Both the position numbers and the translations under genes were made by a program. A stretch of DNA of 64,000 nt from the NCBI RefSeq assembly GCF_018320785.1, contig NC_054873.1, positions 28,052,196 through 28,116,195 of the forward strand, written 5' to 3'. The notes under the pieces were generated by a model. The model saw only the letters and a program-made list of their open reading frames with translations. It did not search any database and was not told where the DNA came from. Positions 47,001 to 58,657 of this stretch are shown piece by piece (position 1 is the stretch's first letter; every line of letters begins with the position of its first letter). This DNA is from Cheilinus undulatus (lineage: Eukaryota; Chordata; Actinopteri; Labriformes; Labridae).

Positions 47001-49057
47001 ACAGCAACACCAGGCTGGTAATTAACTGGGTCTAAAAATAGGATGGACATTCATTTGAAGTTTTACAGTATCCTGCTGAATTACTTCAGCAAAAAGGACA
47101 GAACAAATAAACGCAGGGGTTGATGAAAAAACTAGCGTGCATTAATGGGACATAAAAACATAAAGAGAGATGCGGGAAAGACAGGAACTTGGTGTATAAA
47201 GTCACTTAGCAGTCTAAGCAAATAGCAGCATAGTAGCTGCCTGGTTTAGCCTTTGTTTCCCCCATTCAAGCCTTTAAAATGTTAAAGTTTTAAGCCTATT
47301 CTTAAAAAGGGAAGAGGAAAGAGGATGTCTGCCTCCCTGACCCTTAAGATTCTAAAAGAGAGTGGCCTGATAACTGAAGTCTCTACCTCCCACACTACTT
47401 TTAAAGACTTCTGGTACTAGCAGCAGGCCTTGCAGATATGACAGTGCTGACAACTCAGAGCTTTGAGCTGTTTAATTAATACCCACTGTTAGAAAATAAG
47501 CGGAGCCACGTTTGCTTCGATGATGAGCTTTCTGTCCTTAAACCTCTACAAGCCTGACTCATGGGAAAGCATTACATTTTAAGCCCTCTTGCAGTCATCT
47601 TCAGTTTAGGTTTGTGATGACACAAAAATGAAGACATGATTATCTCAGGCTAAATTTATCTTGTCCTTTAAAATGTATCTTCTTTTTTTTTTTTAATGGA
47701 ACTGTGTGCCAACACATCTCTCAGTATTTCCTGTTTGTTTCTCTTTAAGTCTGAAGTACGTCTGGCTGAAGATTATGACGTGTATATATCAAAGGCTCAG
47801 CTGGACTCCATCCTTGTGAACTACACACGCTCTGGCAGCCTGCTATTCCGGAAACTGGTGTGAATCATTGAACCTTTGATATTGGTTAAATTTTGCAGTC
47901 ATGTGGCATCACAAGTTGATCCCCTTTTATAAAATTCAAAAACATCTGATTATCCACAAGCTAAGTTCACTTAAGGTTAATCACAGGTTTAACATGGTGC
48001 TTCAATATCCCTAGGTGTGTGCCTTCTTTGATGATGCTACTCTAGCTAATTCTTTGCCAAATGGAAAAAGAAAGAGAGGCCTTAATGATAACCGGAAGGG
48101 CTTGGACCAGAATATTGTGGGTGCTATTAAAGGTAGGGAAGATTACAAAATAAATGTACAAAAATATTGATAGTGAAGGCATTAATCTAGGTTTGTGAAC
48201 TGTCTCCAGTGTTTACAGAGAAATACTGCACTGAACACAGAATAGAGAAGTTGCCTGGGCCTCGGGACTGGGTTCAGATCCTTCAAGACCAGATTAAACT
48301 TGCCAGGAGGAGGCTGAAAAGAGGTACAGACTTTATGCCTGTAAGATTTTTCTCTTGAGCCTTTAATCCTGTTTTAATATGCAAATGGAGTTTTTAATTT
48401 GTTAAGACTAAGTTTAGTTATTTCCATATTAGAGTAGTTGAATAGTTAAGAATGAAGAAAAAGTTAAAGAAGTGCTTTTTTCTCATGTGTCAGGTGATGT
48501 TTGTTCTCTTTTTGTTATTACAGATGGTGTAGAAGCAGAGGAAGTCATAAATGGACCTTCAACAAGTATGAGCCTTTCTCCTCATATCTATACCCAAAAT
48601 CTTTTCACTCGCTCCCTTTGAGCCCATACACTGTCTTCACTTTTCAACACTTCACTGTAATAACATGCTCACAGAGTGGAGTAACTGGCTCACTCACTGG
48701 CTCATATGTCTTTGTCATGCTGGTCCCGTTACATCTGACATTCTCACACAGCTTCCCAAAATGTCAGCTAATTACCTTCAAACCATACACCTCATCCCCT
48801 CTGTCACATCTATTTGATTCTTGTCGTCTCAATTGCAGATCTTTTCCTGCCTTATTTTTTTCGAAGAAAGACAGATTTCGATTAATTGACTAAATTTGTG
48901 AACATGATAATGCACTAATGTATGTATTCATACAAAAAAATTAGGCATTTTTCCAATTGATGATCTATTGACAATAAACACAATTTTGTTCCCTTTTTCA
49001 GCATGCAACTTCAGCAGGCCTGCAGGTGTGGAAGTGACCGTAAACATGACTGGTTAA
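44056..49057 (+). CDS. bend7: BEN domain-containing protein 7
   Basis: Ten exons: 44056-44119, 44634-44705, 44787-45131, 45447-45563, 45641-45990, 47750-47857, 48015-48132, 48210-48323, 48524-48565 and 49002-49057, together 1386 bases (461 residues). The start MEFGERKRRRKSQSFKLV matches vertebrate BEND7. EMEIKKQITGM-like sequence, a cysteine knot PCCMCNCKGTLQAILQEL (about 171-188) and a basic RPRKRRP (224-230) follow. The BEN domain spans about 320-430, with YISKAQLDSILVNYTRSGSL, FRKLVCAFFDD and LPGPRDWVQILQDQIKLARR. BEN domains bind DNA and partner proteins in chromatin; the role of BEND7 itself is poorly known. Exon 6 uses an AAG acceptor. If the donor at 48566 is not used, exon 9 reads through to a stop near 48619 with a different tail (SMSLSPHIYTQNLFTRSL), so the last 20-odd residues are less certain. 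Confidence 0.93.
46480..46935 (-). repeat. RecQ-like helicase repeat running into a Harbinger-like motif
   Basis: On the minus strand a leader (ATCCTTCTTGCAAAGCTTCA, AGAAAAGACCAATTAGCG) parallels that of the 2.5-kb and 23.7-kb repeats, showing common descent. It is followed by an open frame of 110 codons with LLKEEQKITPKAFRGRKYIF and ALLTTGFSMSLFHQ. In fish RecQ-like genes the last part reads ALLPTGFGKSLIYQ, so this is a decayed Walker A lacking the Lys. Next, in the same frame, comes LPFPNWAVALIDGTHIPC, which resembles the first DDE block of PIF/Harbinger transposases. The copy lies in intron 5 of BEND7, opposite in sense. Confidence 0.5.
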
Positions 49058-49231
49058 TTAAAGGGCTGCCTCATGACCTTACAACAGATTTGCCATCTTC
49101 ATTATTTGTCAAACCTGATGCATTTTGCCATTTTGGGTGGTTCTTTTGCAGCTTTACTGTTTTGTGCAATTGATGGTAGCGGGTAACATTTGGTCTAAAT
49201 GAAGGAGCTTGGTGTCTAGGATTTTGTTTAA

Positions 49232-49481
49232 AGTCCCTTTAAAGTGAAATTCTAACTTTGAGAATTCTCGTGAGTGGGCGTGGCTTCAGCTCATTCCACT
49301 GAAACACTCACACCATCCTAGAGCGGATTTTACTGCCTCATTTTTTAATGATTTTGAAGCTTAATTTTATAAACTTCGAGCTGTTTTTCATGACTCAAAT
49401 TTGGCCTGGTGGTTTATTACACAGTGGCCTGTCATACATCAAACCTACAGTAAAGATTTTTTTGTTCACTTTACAGGGACT
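49232..49481. mobile_element. MITE with TTAA target duplication in the BEND7 3' UTR
   Basis: The element begins AGTCCCTTTAAAGTGAA and ends with the reverse complement of AGTCCCTGTAAAGTGAA, an inverted repeat of 17 bases with one mismatch. It is flanked on both sides by TTAA (49228-49231 and 49482-49485), as in piggyBac- or Kolobok-type insertions. At 250 bp it has no coding capacity. It lies between the BEND7 stop and the likely poly-A signal, so it should be part of the mRNA and could fold through its termini. Confidence 0.75.
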
Positions 49482-49863
49482 TTAAGTAGACAGTGAACTA
49501 ACTATATAGGTTCAACAATGTCTCATTTTCATGTTTATCAGTGACTATCTGTTTAAATTATATACTACAGCTTTGGCAGTGTCTTTTAAGTTATTTACTT
49601 ATCTTACACAAAATACTTTATCCTGAGAGCTGTCTACTGTGGTGCCTTTAAGTGTCTGGTACTTCAATAAGTGTAATGTGCTGTTCAACTCAGTTACAAA
49701 CAATAATTCCAAAACTATATATATTTGGCTTATTTTTGACCCCGTTTGGTAATTAAAAATAGTTAAATGTTAATGCCTGGCTACAGTAACATTTTTTCTT
49801 CATACAGTCTTAATGCATCTGCTGCTGTTGTTGTTATCGTGATGGGTTTCCACTCTCACTGTG

Positions 49864-49869
49864 AATAAA
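49864..49869 (+). terminator. Polyadenylation signal of BEND7
   Basis: AATAAA about 800 bases past the stop, followed by a G/T-rich stretch. A second AATAAA lies at about 50054. Which is used cannot be told. Confidence 0.5.
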
Positions 49870-49875
49870 AGATGA

Positions 49876-50460
49876 AAAGTTGCTTCCACCATTAAATATG
49901 GTTATTTGCATAGGCTTGCTTTTGTGTGTTTTTATCCTATGGGTCATAGATAAAGTCAGAGAAGCTAAATCTTAACGTTTTATATTCCTCAAGCCTAAAT
50001 GATAAATATGTTATTTCTCTGATGTAAAGCACTGTAAGATTTGCCTGTTACCAAATAAACATATTATTCCTATGGTAACATACATTGACAATGACAGGTT
50101 ATATAACCCAAAGATTAATGGGGTACTTGCACTTTGATCCGGGCATTAGTGTGTTGTTCTGGTGCAATTGGAGGGAAAACGGTAAATTAAAGGTACACTC
50201 CATTGTACTGATTTTGTTGCCAGACTTCTCAGCTCATTAAAGGGGATGTTGAAGCCGCCACTGTGCAGGTTGAGGACCCTTTGAGATCTTACGGGATTCC
50301 TCTTTGAATTTTAAACCGTATATCGTTTTTACAAGCCCAGCCCTGGTCGGGTACGGATGTTTATAGTAGTGCGTTAATACGCAGTGAAAGCATTACATTT
50401 TTTCGATTTATCTTTCGATGTAGAAGGGAAACATTTATCATTTTTGGTCAGGCATTCTCA
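49876..50460 (+). promoter_or_regulatory. Intergenic, BEND7 end to SEPHS1 promoter
   Basis: Less than 0.6 kb separates the two same-strand genes. The 3' part, about 50200-50460, should contain the SEPHS1 promoter. No TATA box was recognised and no repeat is evident. Confidence 0.35.
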
Positions 50461-50540
50461 GAGGACGCCCAATTCTAGCCCCAATGCATTCTGGTGCCTT
50501 CCCCGCTCTTCTGTCGGGATCCACCGCTAACGTGAAGCTG
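50461..50540 (+). other. sephs1: Non-coding first exon of SEPHS1
   Basis: A G+C-rich stretch ends CCGCTAACGTGAAGCTG directly before GTAAGG, a strong donor. The next good acceptor is that of the coding exon at 52579, whose first 27 bases are also untranslated. The 5' limit is a guess, as the transcription start is not visible. Confidence 0.45.
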
Positions 50541-51838
50541 GTAAGGATAAACTGGTCAGAGGAATTAAAGGGGAAATGTTGCAAGAATATAACTCCGCAT
50601 TGGTCCTAAAATAGTACCTATGGCTATCGTAAACACTTGTAATACACCATATCAGCATAAACTTTACAGTAGTAGCATGTTTGGCTCTGTTTTATTGATA
50701 CCAACTCTGATGTTGCACACCTCGCATGGCGGAGGACAGGAAAGGGTTAATTTTTTCCGCCGCCGACATTTTTATTCAGCGCTCTATGGCAACTTTTTAA
50801 CTTACATGTGCACCCAGCTGGCGCAATGTTTTACTACTATGCATCGCTTTTATGCAGCAGCGTGCACACCTGTTTGTAAATGCTCGTAGGTTCAGGCAGA
50901 CTCTGGTCTTTGTTGCAGAGACGGAGCTGCTTATGCTCATCACCTCATGCATGGATCGGCGTTAGAGAGCAAGAGCTAGCAAGGAAACAAATACTGCTTT
51001 CACATCCAAACAAACCACTGTGAACAGATGCAGTTGTCGCTGTTTGAATTTTATTCTCAAGGTTGTTTCTAATGTGTGCATTCAGCACAGACGAGTTTAC
51101 CTGTAGTTGTTCGGCAGTGTCTGGGTTCAATGAACTTAGCAGCATGTTGTATCTTGAACACTCCCACTTTGTCCTCACTACAGCCCCTTCTGTAATTTAC
51201 AGTATTTAAGCAGCAAATAGGAGTCATAACTCGCAGTAACTGAATGGACTTTAAATAACTGGAGGCGAAGTATTCCTCTTTTTTAGATTAATGTCTTTTA
51301 ATTTTACTGATGCTGAAACTGAAAATATGAGCGTCGATCAGCAACGAGAACGGGGATCTAGGTTGCCAGTTTTGTGTGTAATAACGCTCATAGTGTTTTG
51401 TTGTATGACATTTTATAAAAACTAATTAGTGAGAAGACCCCCATTACCTCAAACAAAATCTTTTCCATCACTTAATTATATTAAAAAAAACAGTTATGTT
51501 CACTCAGGATGGATGTACACCTATGTTTATTGTTTTATACTCATGCCAATGCCAAGCATACGTGTTTTTTTTTTGTTTTTTTTTCATTTTTATCCACAAC
51601 TTTAAACCTATTCAGTATTATGCAGTAATTTCAGAGTTTTGAAGTAATAAAAGTACTACTTGTGGATGCGTCCCTTGTTTTCAGGTTTTGCTGGGTGATA
51701 TTTTGTGCACCAAACACTTAAACACTTGTTTCAGCTCTGTTAGCAGAAAGACAGAAATAAACAGAAAAGATTTGTCAATGAATCTATGGGTTAACTGAAA
51801 GGAAACTGTGAGGTGTCCTTCATAGTTAATTTAGATCA
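50541..51838 (+). other. Intron 1 of SEPHS1
   Basis: Inferred intron. It contains G+C-rich, CpG-bearing sequence at 50690-50900 typical of promoter-near introns. No further exon is recognised. Confidence 0.4.
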
Positions 51839-52189
51839 CTGGTTCCCAGAGTGTGGGCTGGGGCCCACTGGTGGGCTTTGGAGGTACAAAGTATATTTAC
51901 AGGTATAAATAGAAAAAATTAATTGCCTTTGTAGATGCCTAAGTAAAACAAAGAAAGTAACAGTGGCTCATTAATTTTACTTTGTGAACCTGAAAAAAAC
52001 TCTTTCGGAGTAACATTAATGTCCCTGAAAGCATTTGCATTGAAACTTTGTGTATTAAACAAAAATATAAGAATAAAATACAGTTATTTAACTACCATAT
52101 TATGGTTGTACAGGGGTTTTTGCTGGGCCCTAGAAGACTTTCAACTCTCAAATTTGGCTTCAGCATACTGAAGTTTGGAAAAGGTTGTT
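51839..52189. mobile_element. Probable hAT-like MITE in SEPHS1 intron 1
   Basis: The segment starts CTGGTTCCCAGAGTGTGGG and ends AAGTTTGGAAAAGGTTGTT, so short, weak inverted ends (TTCCCA.A / TTCC.AA) face each other. It is flanked by TTAGATCA (51831-51838) and CTAGATCA (52190-52197), a 7-of-8 match as in hAT duplications. The GGTTCCCA start is shared with many vertebrate hAT MITEs. No coding region. Confidence 0.45.
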
Positions 52190-52605
52190 CTAGATCATTA
52201 ATGAATATTGTTTCAATGAGAATATTTATAGGATTTTTTGTGTTGGTGAAACAAATCCAGAAACATTACAATTCGTTACACCTTTATGTAATCTAAATAA
52301 GTTTTTGGTTTCTGAAGCTTAACTTTATAATTGATGACTGAAAAGCTGTCTGATACAATCAGTAAAGACATCATTAGCAACATAAGCATGTTTAACTGTT
52401 CTGCTATTGCTTAAGACTATACATCATCTAGCAAATTTATACCTTCCCTAATAAACATACAATTCTAATGAAGTGTAATGAATGCTTTTTTTTACTACTA
52501 AAGTCCATGCATGATTTTGTTCACATAAGTGTCTCCTCTCATCAGTGTCGTTGATATCTTTCTCTGATATGTTTCTAGTGGTGAGGGCCCAGACTTTCTA
52601 CAGAC

Positions 52606-55600
52606 ATGTCGGTGAGAGAGTCCTTTAACCCTGAAAGCTATGAGCTGGACAAGAACTTCAGGCTCACACGCTTTGCTGAGCTCAAAGGCACAGGCTGCAA
52701 GGTCAGCTTTTAATGCAATATTTACCTTGAATGCAACAGTTTCTTTGATTTTAATATTCTGCTAATCAGTCATGTTTTAAATAAATATAATGTGAAAATG
52801 AAGTTTGAAAATGGTTGTGTACTCTTGTCACAGGTGCCCCAAGAAGTGTTACAGAAGCTGCTAGAAAACCTACAGGAGAACCACTATCAGGAGGATGAAC
52901 AGTTTTTGGGGGCTGTTATGCCTCGATTAGGTACAGCAATGATGATCTTTGTGCAGCATTTTAATAACATACAACTCGATGTGGTTCAATTCTACAAACT
53001 GTACACTTTGCACACTAAAAACGAGGAAACCAGATTCTTTTAGTATGAAATATGTAAAAATCAGGAAGGAAATAGTTTAATATTATTATAACGGCTAAAT
53101 CATTTAAAAAGGCAGCAAGATTTGATCAAAGAGGTTTTCATTAGGGCCTGTAAAACTTTTTTAGATGGTAAGATTTCTAATAATGTATGAGATAAGATAA
53201 ACATTATTTTCCCACAGAGTGACATATATTATAACATGATTTTGTTGTCAGTGATCAACGAAGAATAAAATTTGTTATTATAAAAGAATGTCTTTATGAG
53301 CCACTCCTTAAGGTGTGTCAAGAATTCCCCTTAACAGCTGAAACCTTTCGTTCCAATGAAAGCACAGGGGTTTTTTTTGTTTGTTTGTTTGTTTGTTGGT
53401 TTGTTTTTTTCTGTGGTACATTTGAAATGACATCCCCTCCCTTTCCGTGATCTAGTGCTATAATATGTATTGTATTATCCCCCTTCCCCTACAGTGTTGC
53501 AGGAGGGACCTTGCATCAGGAAAACAAGAAATGCAATATTGTACAAAGTGATTATAATCAACCCTAAATTAAAGAAATGTCAAGAACAGTAGTAATAGCA
53601 TAAGTAAAAAGGAAATCTCTTGTTTTTTATAGTAAATGCCCTTCTAATATAGCAATTTCTAACTATTGTTTATGTTTGTCTTCTGTGGATGCATGATGAA
53701 GCATAATACTGAAGTCGTCACAGTAATTATGAAGTATTATTTTATGTATACATGGGATAATTCTTCACTCAAAATGGCTGCATTTTATCTGTTTGAATAA
53801 ATCTTAGGTATAATGACCATACTTTAATACTGTTTCAATGCAGTAAGATTACATTTAGATAGCCAACCTCAGGTTAATTGCTGGTAATGAAATAATAAAA
53901 CATCAGTGTTGAGAAATACTCCTAATGTAGACACAGAAAAAAATACTTTTTATGATTTTCCTCTCTGTTTGTTCCCAGTGGCATATAAGACAACCCAGTT
54001 TCATTAATTAACATACAGCTCTCTTTATTTTTGTAAGGCATAGGCATGGACACATGTGTGATCCCCCTCAGACATGGAGGCCTTTCTCTGGTCCAGACGA
54101 CAGACTACATCTACCCTATTGTAGACGACCCCTACATGATGGTATGATTCTCCTCTTTCATTATCTCTTTTGCGTTTAAGTCTTGAAATCATGGCTAAAG
54201 TTACAGCTTGGCGGATATCATTTGAACTTTTATTTCATAATCTTTATTATTGGGTCAGATGTTGGTCTATACCCCAACCCTTTATGTGCTAAATTTTCAG
54301 TACTATTCTTTTCCAGGGAAGAATTGCTTGTGCCAATGTTCTAAGTGACCTATACGCGATGGGAGTGACAGAGTGTGACAACATGTTGATGCTTCTGGGA
54401 GTCAGCAACAAAATGTCAGAGAAGGTGAGCAACGTGTTCATATTTGGATGCTTTTTATTCTGAATCAACATGAAAACAGAAATACATGTCAGTGTGCATT
54501 TTAGGAGGTAAACCGTGTCAATAAATCTTTACTACGTTGTGCCCTGGTTCTCTACAGGAGAGGGATAAAGTCATGCCATTGATCATTCAGGGGTTCAAGG
54601 ATGCATCAGAGGAGGCAGGCACGTCTGTTACAGGAGGACAAACAGTGCTCAACCCCTGGGTGGTGATGGGAGGTGTTGCAACAACAGTTTGCCAACCCAA
54701 CGAATTTATCATGTATGTCTGAGTTTCAGATTTATATATTCATATTCATGATTTCAGGAATATTCAAATATCTTTTTTCTTGTTTTGTTTTGATGCAAAT
54801 CATGACAATATTGTTTGACATCACTTAGGCCAGACAACGCAGTACCAGGAGACGTGTTGGTGTTGACTAAACCTCTTGGAACACAAGTTGCTGTTGCAGT
54901 ACACCAGTGGCTAGATATTGTAAGTATTTCTACAAACTTGAAAAATCTAAATGTACTATATCTTTACAGAAACTTATGTTATTTGCTTTTATACCTCGTT
55001 TTCTCTCTCAGCCTGAGAAGTGGAATAAGATCAAACTGGTGGTGACCCAGGAAGACGTGGAGCTAGCTTACCATGAGGCCATGATGAACATGGCTCGGCT
55101 TAACAGGACAGGTAAAACCACTCCAAATGTGTGCAAATAATTGCTTTGCTCCTTTTATAAGGTTCAGTTTTACAAGTACACAAAGTTAGCCGTGACTTTA
55201 TTAGTTGTTATGTATCAGGTACTGTTGAATTGAAGACACTTTTTAAAAAATTGTTAACGGCAGCAGCTTGGCTTTATTGCACCATCTACTCATAATATGA
55301 AGGCAAAGAAACAGCTGAAGAAAGATAATGCTCCACCAGAGAGAGTTATCACATAATTAATATTTTTAACAGTCATGATGGTTAGACACCAATGATCCAA
55401 ATTGTCACTCATTTTAAACTTTTCAACCAGTTTATCCTTTACCCACCCATGCAAATGTGTGCTGTGTGACTTATGGGGGCACTGCACATTCATTTGGCAT
55501 TTTTATTAGTAAATGATTGTCAGACTCAAGAGAAATAAATATTGTGTGCATGATTCCTGCAGTTTCTCAATTCAGGCATTTATTAACTGTCTTGGACTTA

Positions 55601-55999
55601 AAACGAGTTAAACACTGGTTTATAGACACCTTCATCATGTAGACCAGTCGCAGCTCTACTTATGTGATACTGAATGAAGCCATTCCAGCAGACAGCTGAC
55701 TGTAAACATTTTATCAATTAGTGATTTATTCTGCTCAGTTCTGGTTATATAGTTGGTAGAAACCAGCACAAACAAACTGAAGTCAATTCATATAGTTTAC
55801 AAAATCATTCTGCTATGGTACTTTTATTTACCCGTCCCAGTGGCTGGTATGTTGAGCAAATTCACCAGACACTGCTCAAAAATACTTGCATTTGGCTGGT
55901 GGTGGGTGTTGATTTCCCCCCTGCATGCATACCTGCTTCAATCAATCAGTCATCCATATCTCATCTTTAACACTGCATCTCTCTCTCTCTGTCTCTCTG

Positions 56000-56049
<50 letters not shown>

Positions 56050-57024
56050 GGTCCTTTTCAGCGGCTGGTCTCATGCACACTTTCAACGCTCACGCTGCCA
56101 CAGACATCACAGGGTTCGGCATCCTTGGCCACGCACAGACACTGGCAAGGCAACAACGAAGTGAAGTGTCATTCGTAATCCACAACCTCCCCGTGCTTGC
56201 CAAGATGGCCGCTGTGTCTAAGGCCTGTGGTAACATGTTTGGACTCATGCATGGCACTTGCCCTGAAACATCAGGTATGTGTGTGTTTGTATACAAAAGG
56301 TTTTGTTGTTTTGTTTTCTTCTCAACTATTGTATGACTTACGTACATAACATTGTATGGTCCTGTTTTAGAGTGAGCATGAAAAAGAGATTTATAGATTG
56401 AGTAAACCAAATAAAACTTTGATGGTATGGAGTCACAACATAAATGTTTGTTACCTTTGGTCCACTTTTACTGAAACCTGCCCTGATGATTTAGCTGGTG
56501 TGTGCATTAACAGTTGTAATTAGAAATGAGTATAGATAGCTGAAGAGCATGATTAGAGTAGTGTATTCATGTCAAAATACCTTAATTTTAAACTTTGGTG
56601 TAATACTGCCAAAGTAAAATGAAAGAAGCAAAAAATAAACAGTTGTAAATGTGTGAAAGCAAAGCAAATCTCATTTATAATAAGAAATTTATGTGGTCAA
56701 CAAAGGTAACTTAGATCACTGTGGTGACAGACTGAGCACTGACTAGCATCACTAGAAATGCATATTACCCTACCCCTATGTCACTGGCCAAATCTCCCTT
56801 TCTTTACAGGAGGCCTGCTTATCTGTCTGCCTCGGGAGCAAGCAGCCCGCTTCTGTGCTGAGATCAAATCCCCGAAATACGGAGAGGGCCACCAAGCGTG
56901 GATCATTGGTATTGTAGAGAAAGGAAACCGCACTGCTCGCATCATCGACAAACCGCGGATCATAGAGGTGGCACCACAAGCAGCCACACAGAATGTCAAC
57001 CCAACTCCTGGTGCAACCTCTTAA
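52606..57024 (+). CDS. sephs1: Selenophosphate synthetase 1
   Basis: Nine coding exons: 52606-52701, 52834-52930, 54038-54141, 54317-54424, 54558-54712, 54829-54919, 55012-55111, 56062-56274 and 56810-57024, giving 392 residues, the same length as human SEPHS1. The protein starts [20 protein letters not shown] and ends NPTPGATS. It belongs to the AIR synthase/SelD fold of selenide water dikinases. The residue that is Sec or Cys in active SelD/SEPHS2 is Thr29 here (KGTGCK, residues 27-32), so this is the SEPHS1 paralogue, which is linked to redox balance rather than to making selenophosphate. The glycine-rich [12 protein letters not shown] and the [12 protein letters not shown] segments are intact. 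A CT microsatellite abuts the acceptor of the eighth coding exon. It converges on CPT1. Fully intact. Confidence 0.98.
53371..53398. repeat. (TTTG)n microsatellite
   Basis: A T-run followed by about five TTTG units in a SEPHS1 intron. Confidence 0.85.
55979..56046. repeat. (TC)n microsatellite at a SEPHS1 acceptor
   Basis: Almost pure CT with a few TG interruptions in its first half, ending 15 bases before the AG acceptor at 56060-56061. It therefore forms most of the polypyrimidine tract of that intron. Confidence 0.9.
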
Positions 57025-57611
57025 TCCTTCCCCCTTCTGCTGCATCAAAAACCAGAATCCAGAAGCTCTGCTGAGTGATTTTAGACACATAAACTACAAA
57101 ACCATCCTAGAGTGTTGAAAATATACACACAAAGTAGTACTTGCACAGAAAAGACTGTGTTGGCGTGTATCTACATGAAAAACAGCTCCACACAGTGGCC
57201 CAAGGGGGCACATCATCACCCAGTGGACCCAACCTGCAGTATCCACATGAAAAACTAGAGCATACTTAAAATCCATTTGCCTTCATGTCTGTTCTTTTCT
57301 GTTTTGTTTAACGTGTGTGAATGGCAGGCAGCTTTCGATTAGAGAGTGCCGGTAATACAGACGATACTGATACTGCTGATTCGGTTAGAATCTTAGGAAG
57401 GCCGGTGTCTGTTGCCTCTTTGGGTCTTTTAAAACTGCTCTCATCCAGCAAGTGGCCGAATGAAAGTGTTTTTGTTGGTCCATTCACTTTGTACAGTTAA
57501 AAAGCCTAGTTTTAGTTCATTGCTGTAACTGATGCCTTGAGAGAAACTGAGTGTGACCAGAATGGTTTGTTTTTTATTACTTTGACTTTTTGTACTGTCC
57601 CCACCTTAACT

Positions 57612-57617
57612 AATAAA
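57612..57617 (+). terminator. Polyadenylation signal of SEPHS1
   Basis: AATAAA about 590 bases past the stop. Another lies at 58032-58037 and could give a longer 3' UTR. Confidence 0.55.
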
Positions 57618-58543
57618 TACTCCAGTGAAGATGGTTTGTTTCTGCCCACTTGCACTCATATGCATAAACTTAATCAGAGGTGACTTACACCATGAAACTG
57701 CACGTAGATTTATTTTTCAAAAAAGCGTATTTCTGCTGCTCCCCGGTGCATCGACCTGAACTCTGAAGGACTAGAAATCTGCATACCCCTCAGGAGATAA
57801 CTCATGTTCTCTTCACGTTCCCAGTTTTTCATCTTATCATGGGTAATATGTGGAAAAGAGTTTACATTATTTGGATTGCAGTGTGATTTTTGCAGGTGCT
57901 TTATTAAAGCAGCCTGAATCAATGTTATGTCACCTTCAGGCTGATCAAAGTTCAGATCTTTGATTTGTTTGTTCTCATCACCTGGATGGTTCAGGAAGGC
58001 CTCTGTAAATGTTCATATGGATATCATGAACAATAAATGACCTCCATAACACCCGTTCAAATAAACTTCTCTTACAGTAAAATGTTTTATCTGCATCCAT
58101 TTTCTATATTTTTCAAAGATTTACCTTACTGTTCAACTGATGATGAATGGAAGCTTAAGCAAATTAACCATTGCGATTAACTGTGTAATGATCTATGTGT
58201 CTATATTTTATAAGAGAAAAGGTTCTAATGGTAATCTTCATGTTAAAATGGCACAATAACTTTAACCAAAAGTACAATGCATAAATGAACAAGTTCATCA
58301 ATACAGTTTACAAATATTTATATTTTAAAAAATAAGAAATCTTAAATCAGATATATTTACAAATAAATTTTACATATTGTAGAACATATACAAATATTAG
58401 ATTTATATTTCTAACATAACTAGAGCTATGTACAGTCAGTGGCACAACTGACAAAATTCACACCTAAAAAGAAAATATCTTTCCCTCAGCACCAAAAACA
58501 GCTCTTGCAAGTATATAAATACAAATAAATTAGAGGAGTAACA
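57618..58543. other. Convergent spacer between SEPHS1 and CPT1
   Basis: The two genes point at each other. The stretch holds the alternative SEPHS1 signal at 58032 and AT-rich DNA. No gene or recognisable transposon was seen. Confidence 0.4.
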
Positions 58544-58549
58544 TTTATT
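58544..58549 (-). terminator. Polyadenylation signal of CPT1
   Basis: Minus-strand AATAAA about 110 bases past the stop codon; the closest canonical signal. Confidence 0.5.
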
Positions 58550-58657
58550 CCCTTTGCCTGACAGACTGGAATGACCTGCTCTCATTATATGACCCACCAC
58601 ACCAGAAACACTAATTGATTATTAGTGCAAAAGCAAAAAATCATTAAACAGTTTTTG

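Noticed and set aside
48501-48893. 130-codon frame overlapping BEND7 exon 9
   Set aside because: It lies in another frame of an exon and its intron and resembles nothing.
52606-52701. Possible selenocysteine codon in the selenophosphate synthetase
   Set aside because: The position is ACA (Thr29), not TGA; this is the SEPHS1 paralogue and no SECIS element is needed.
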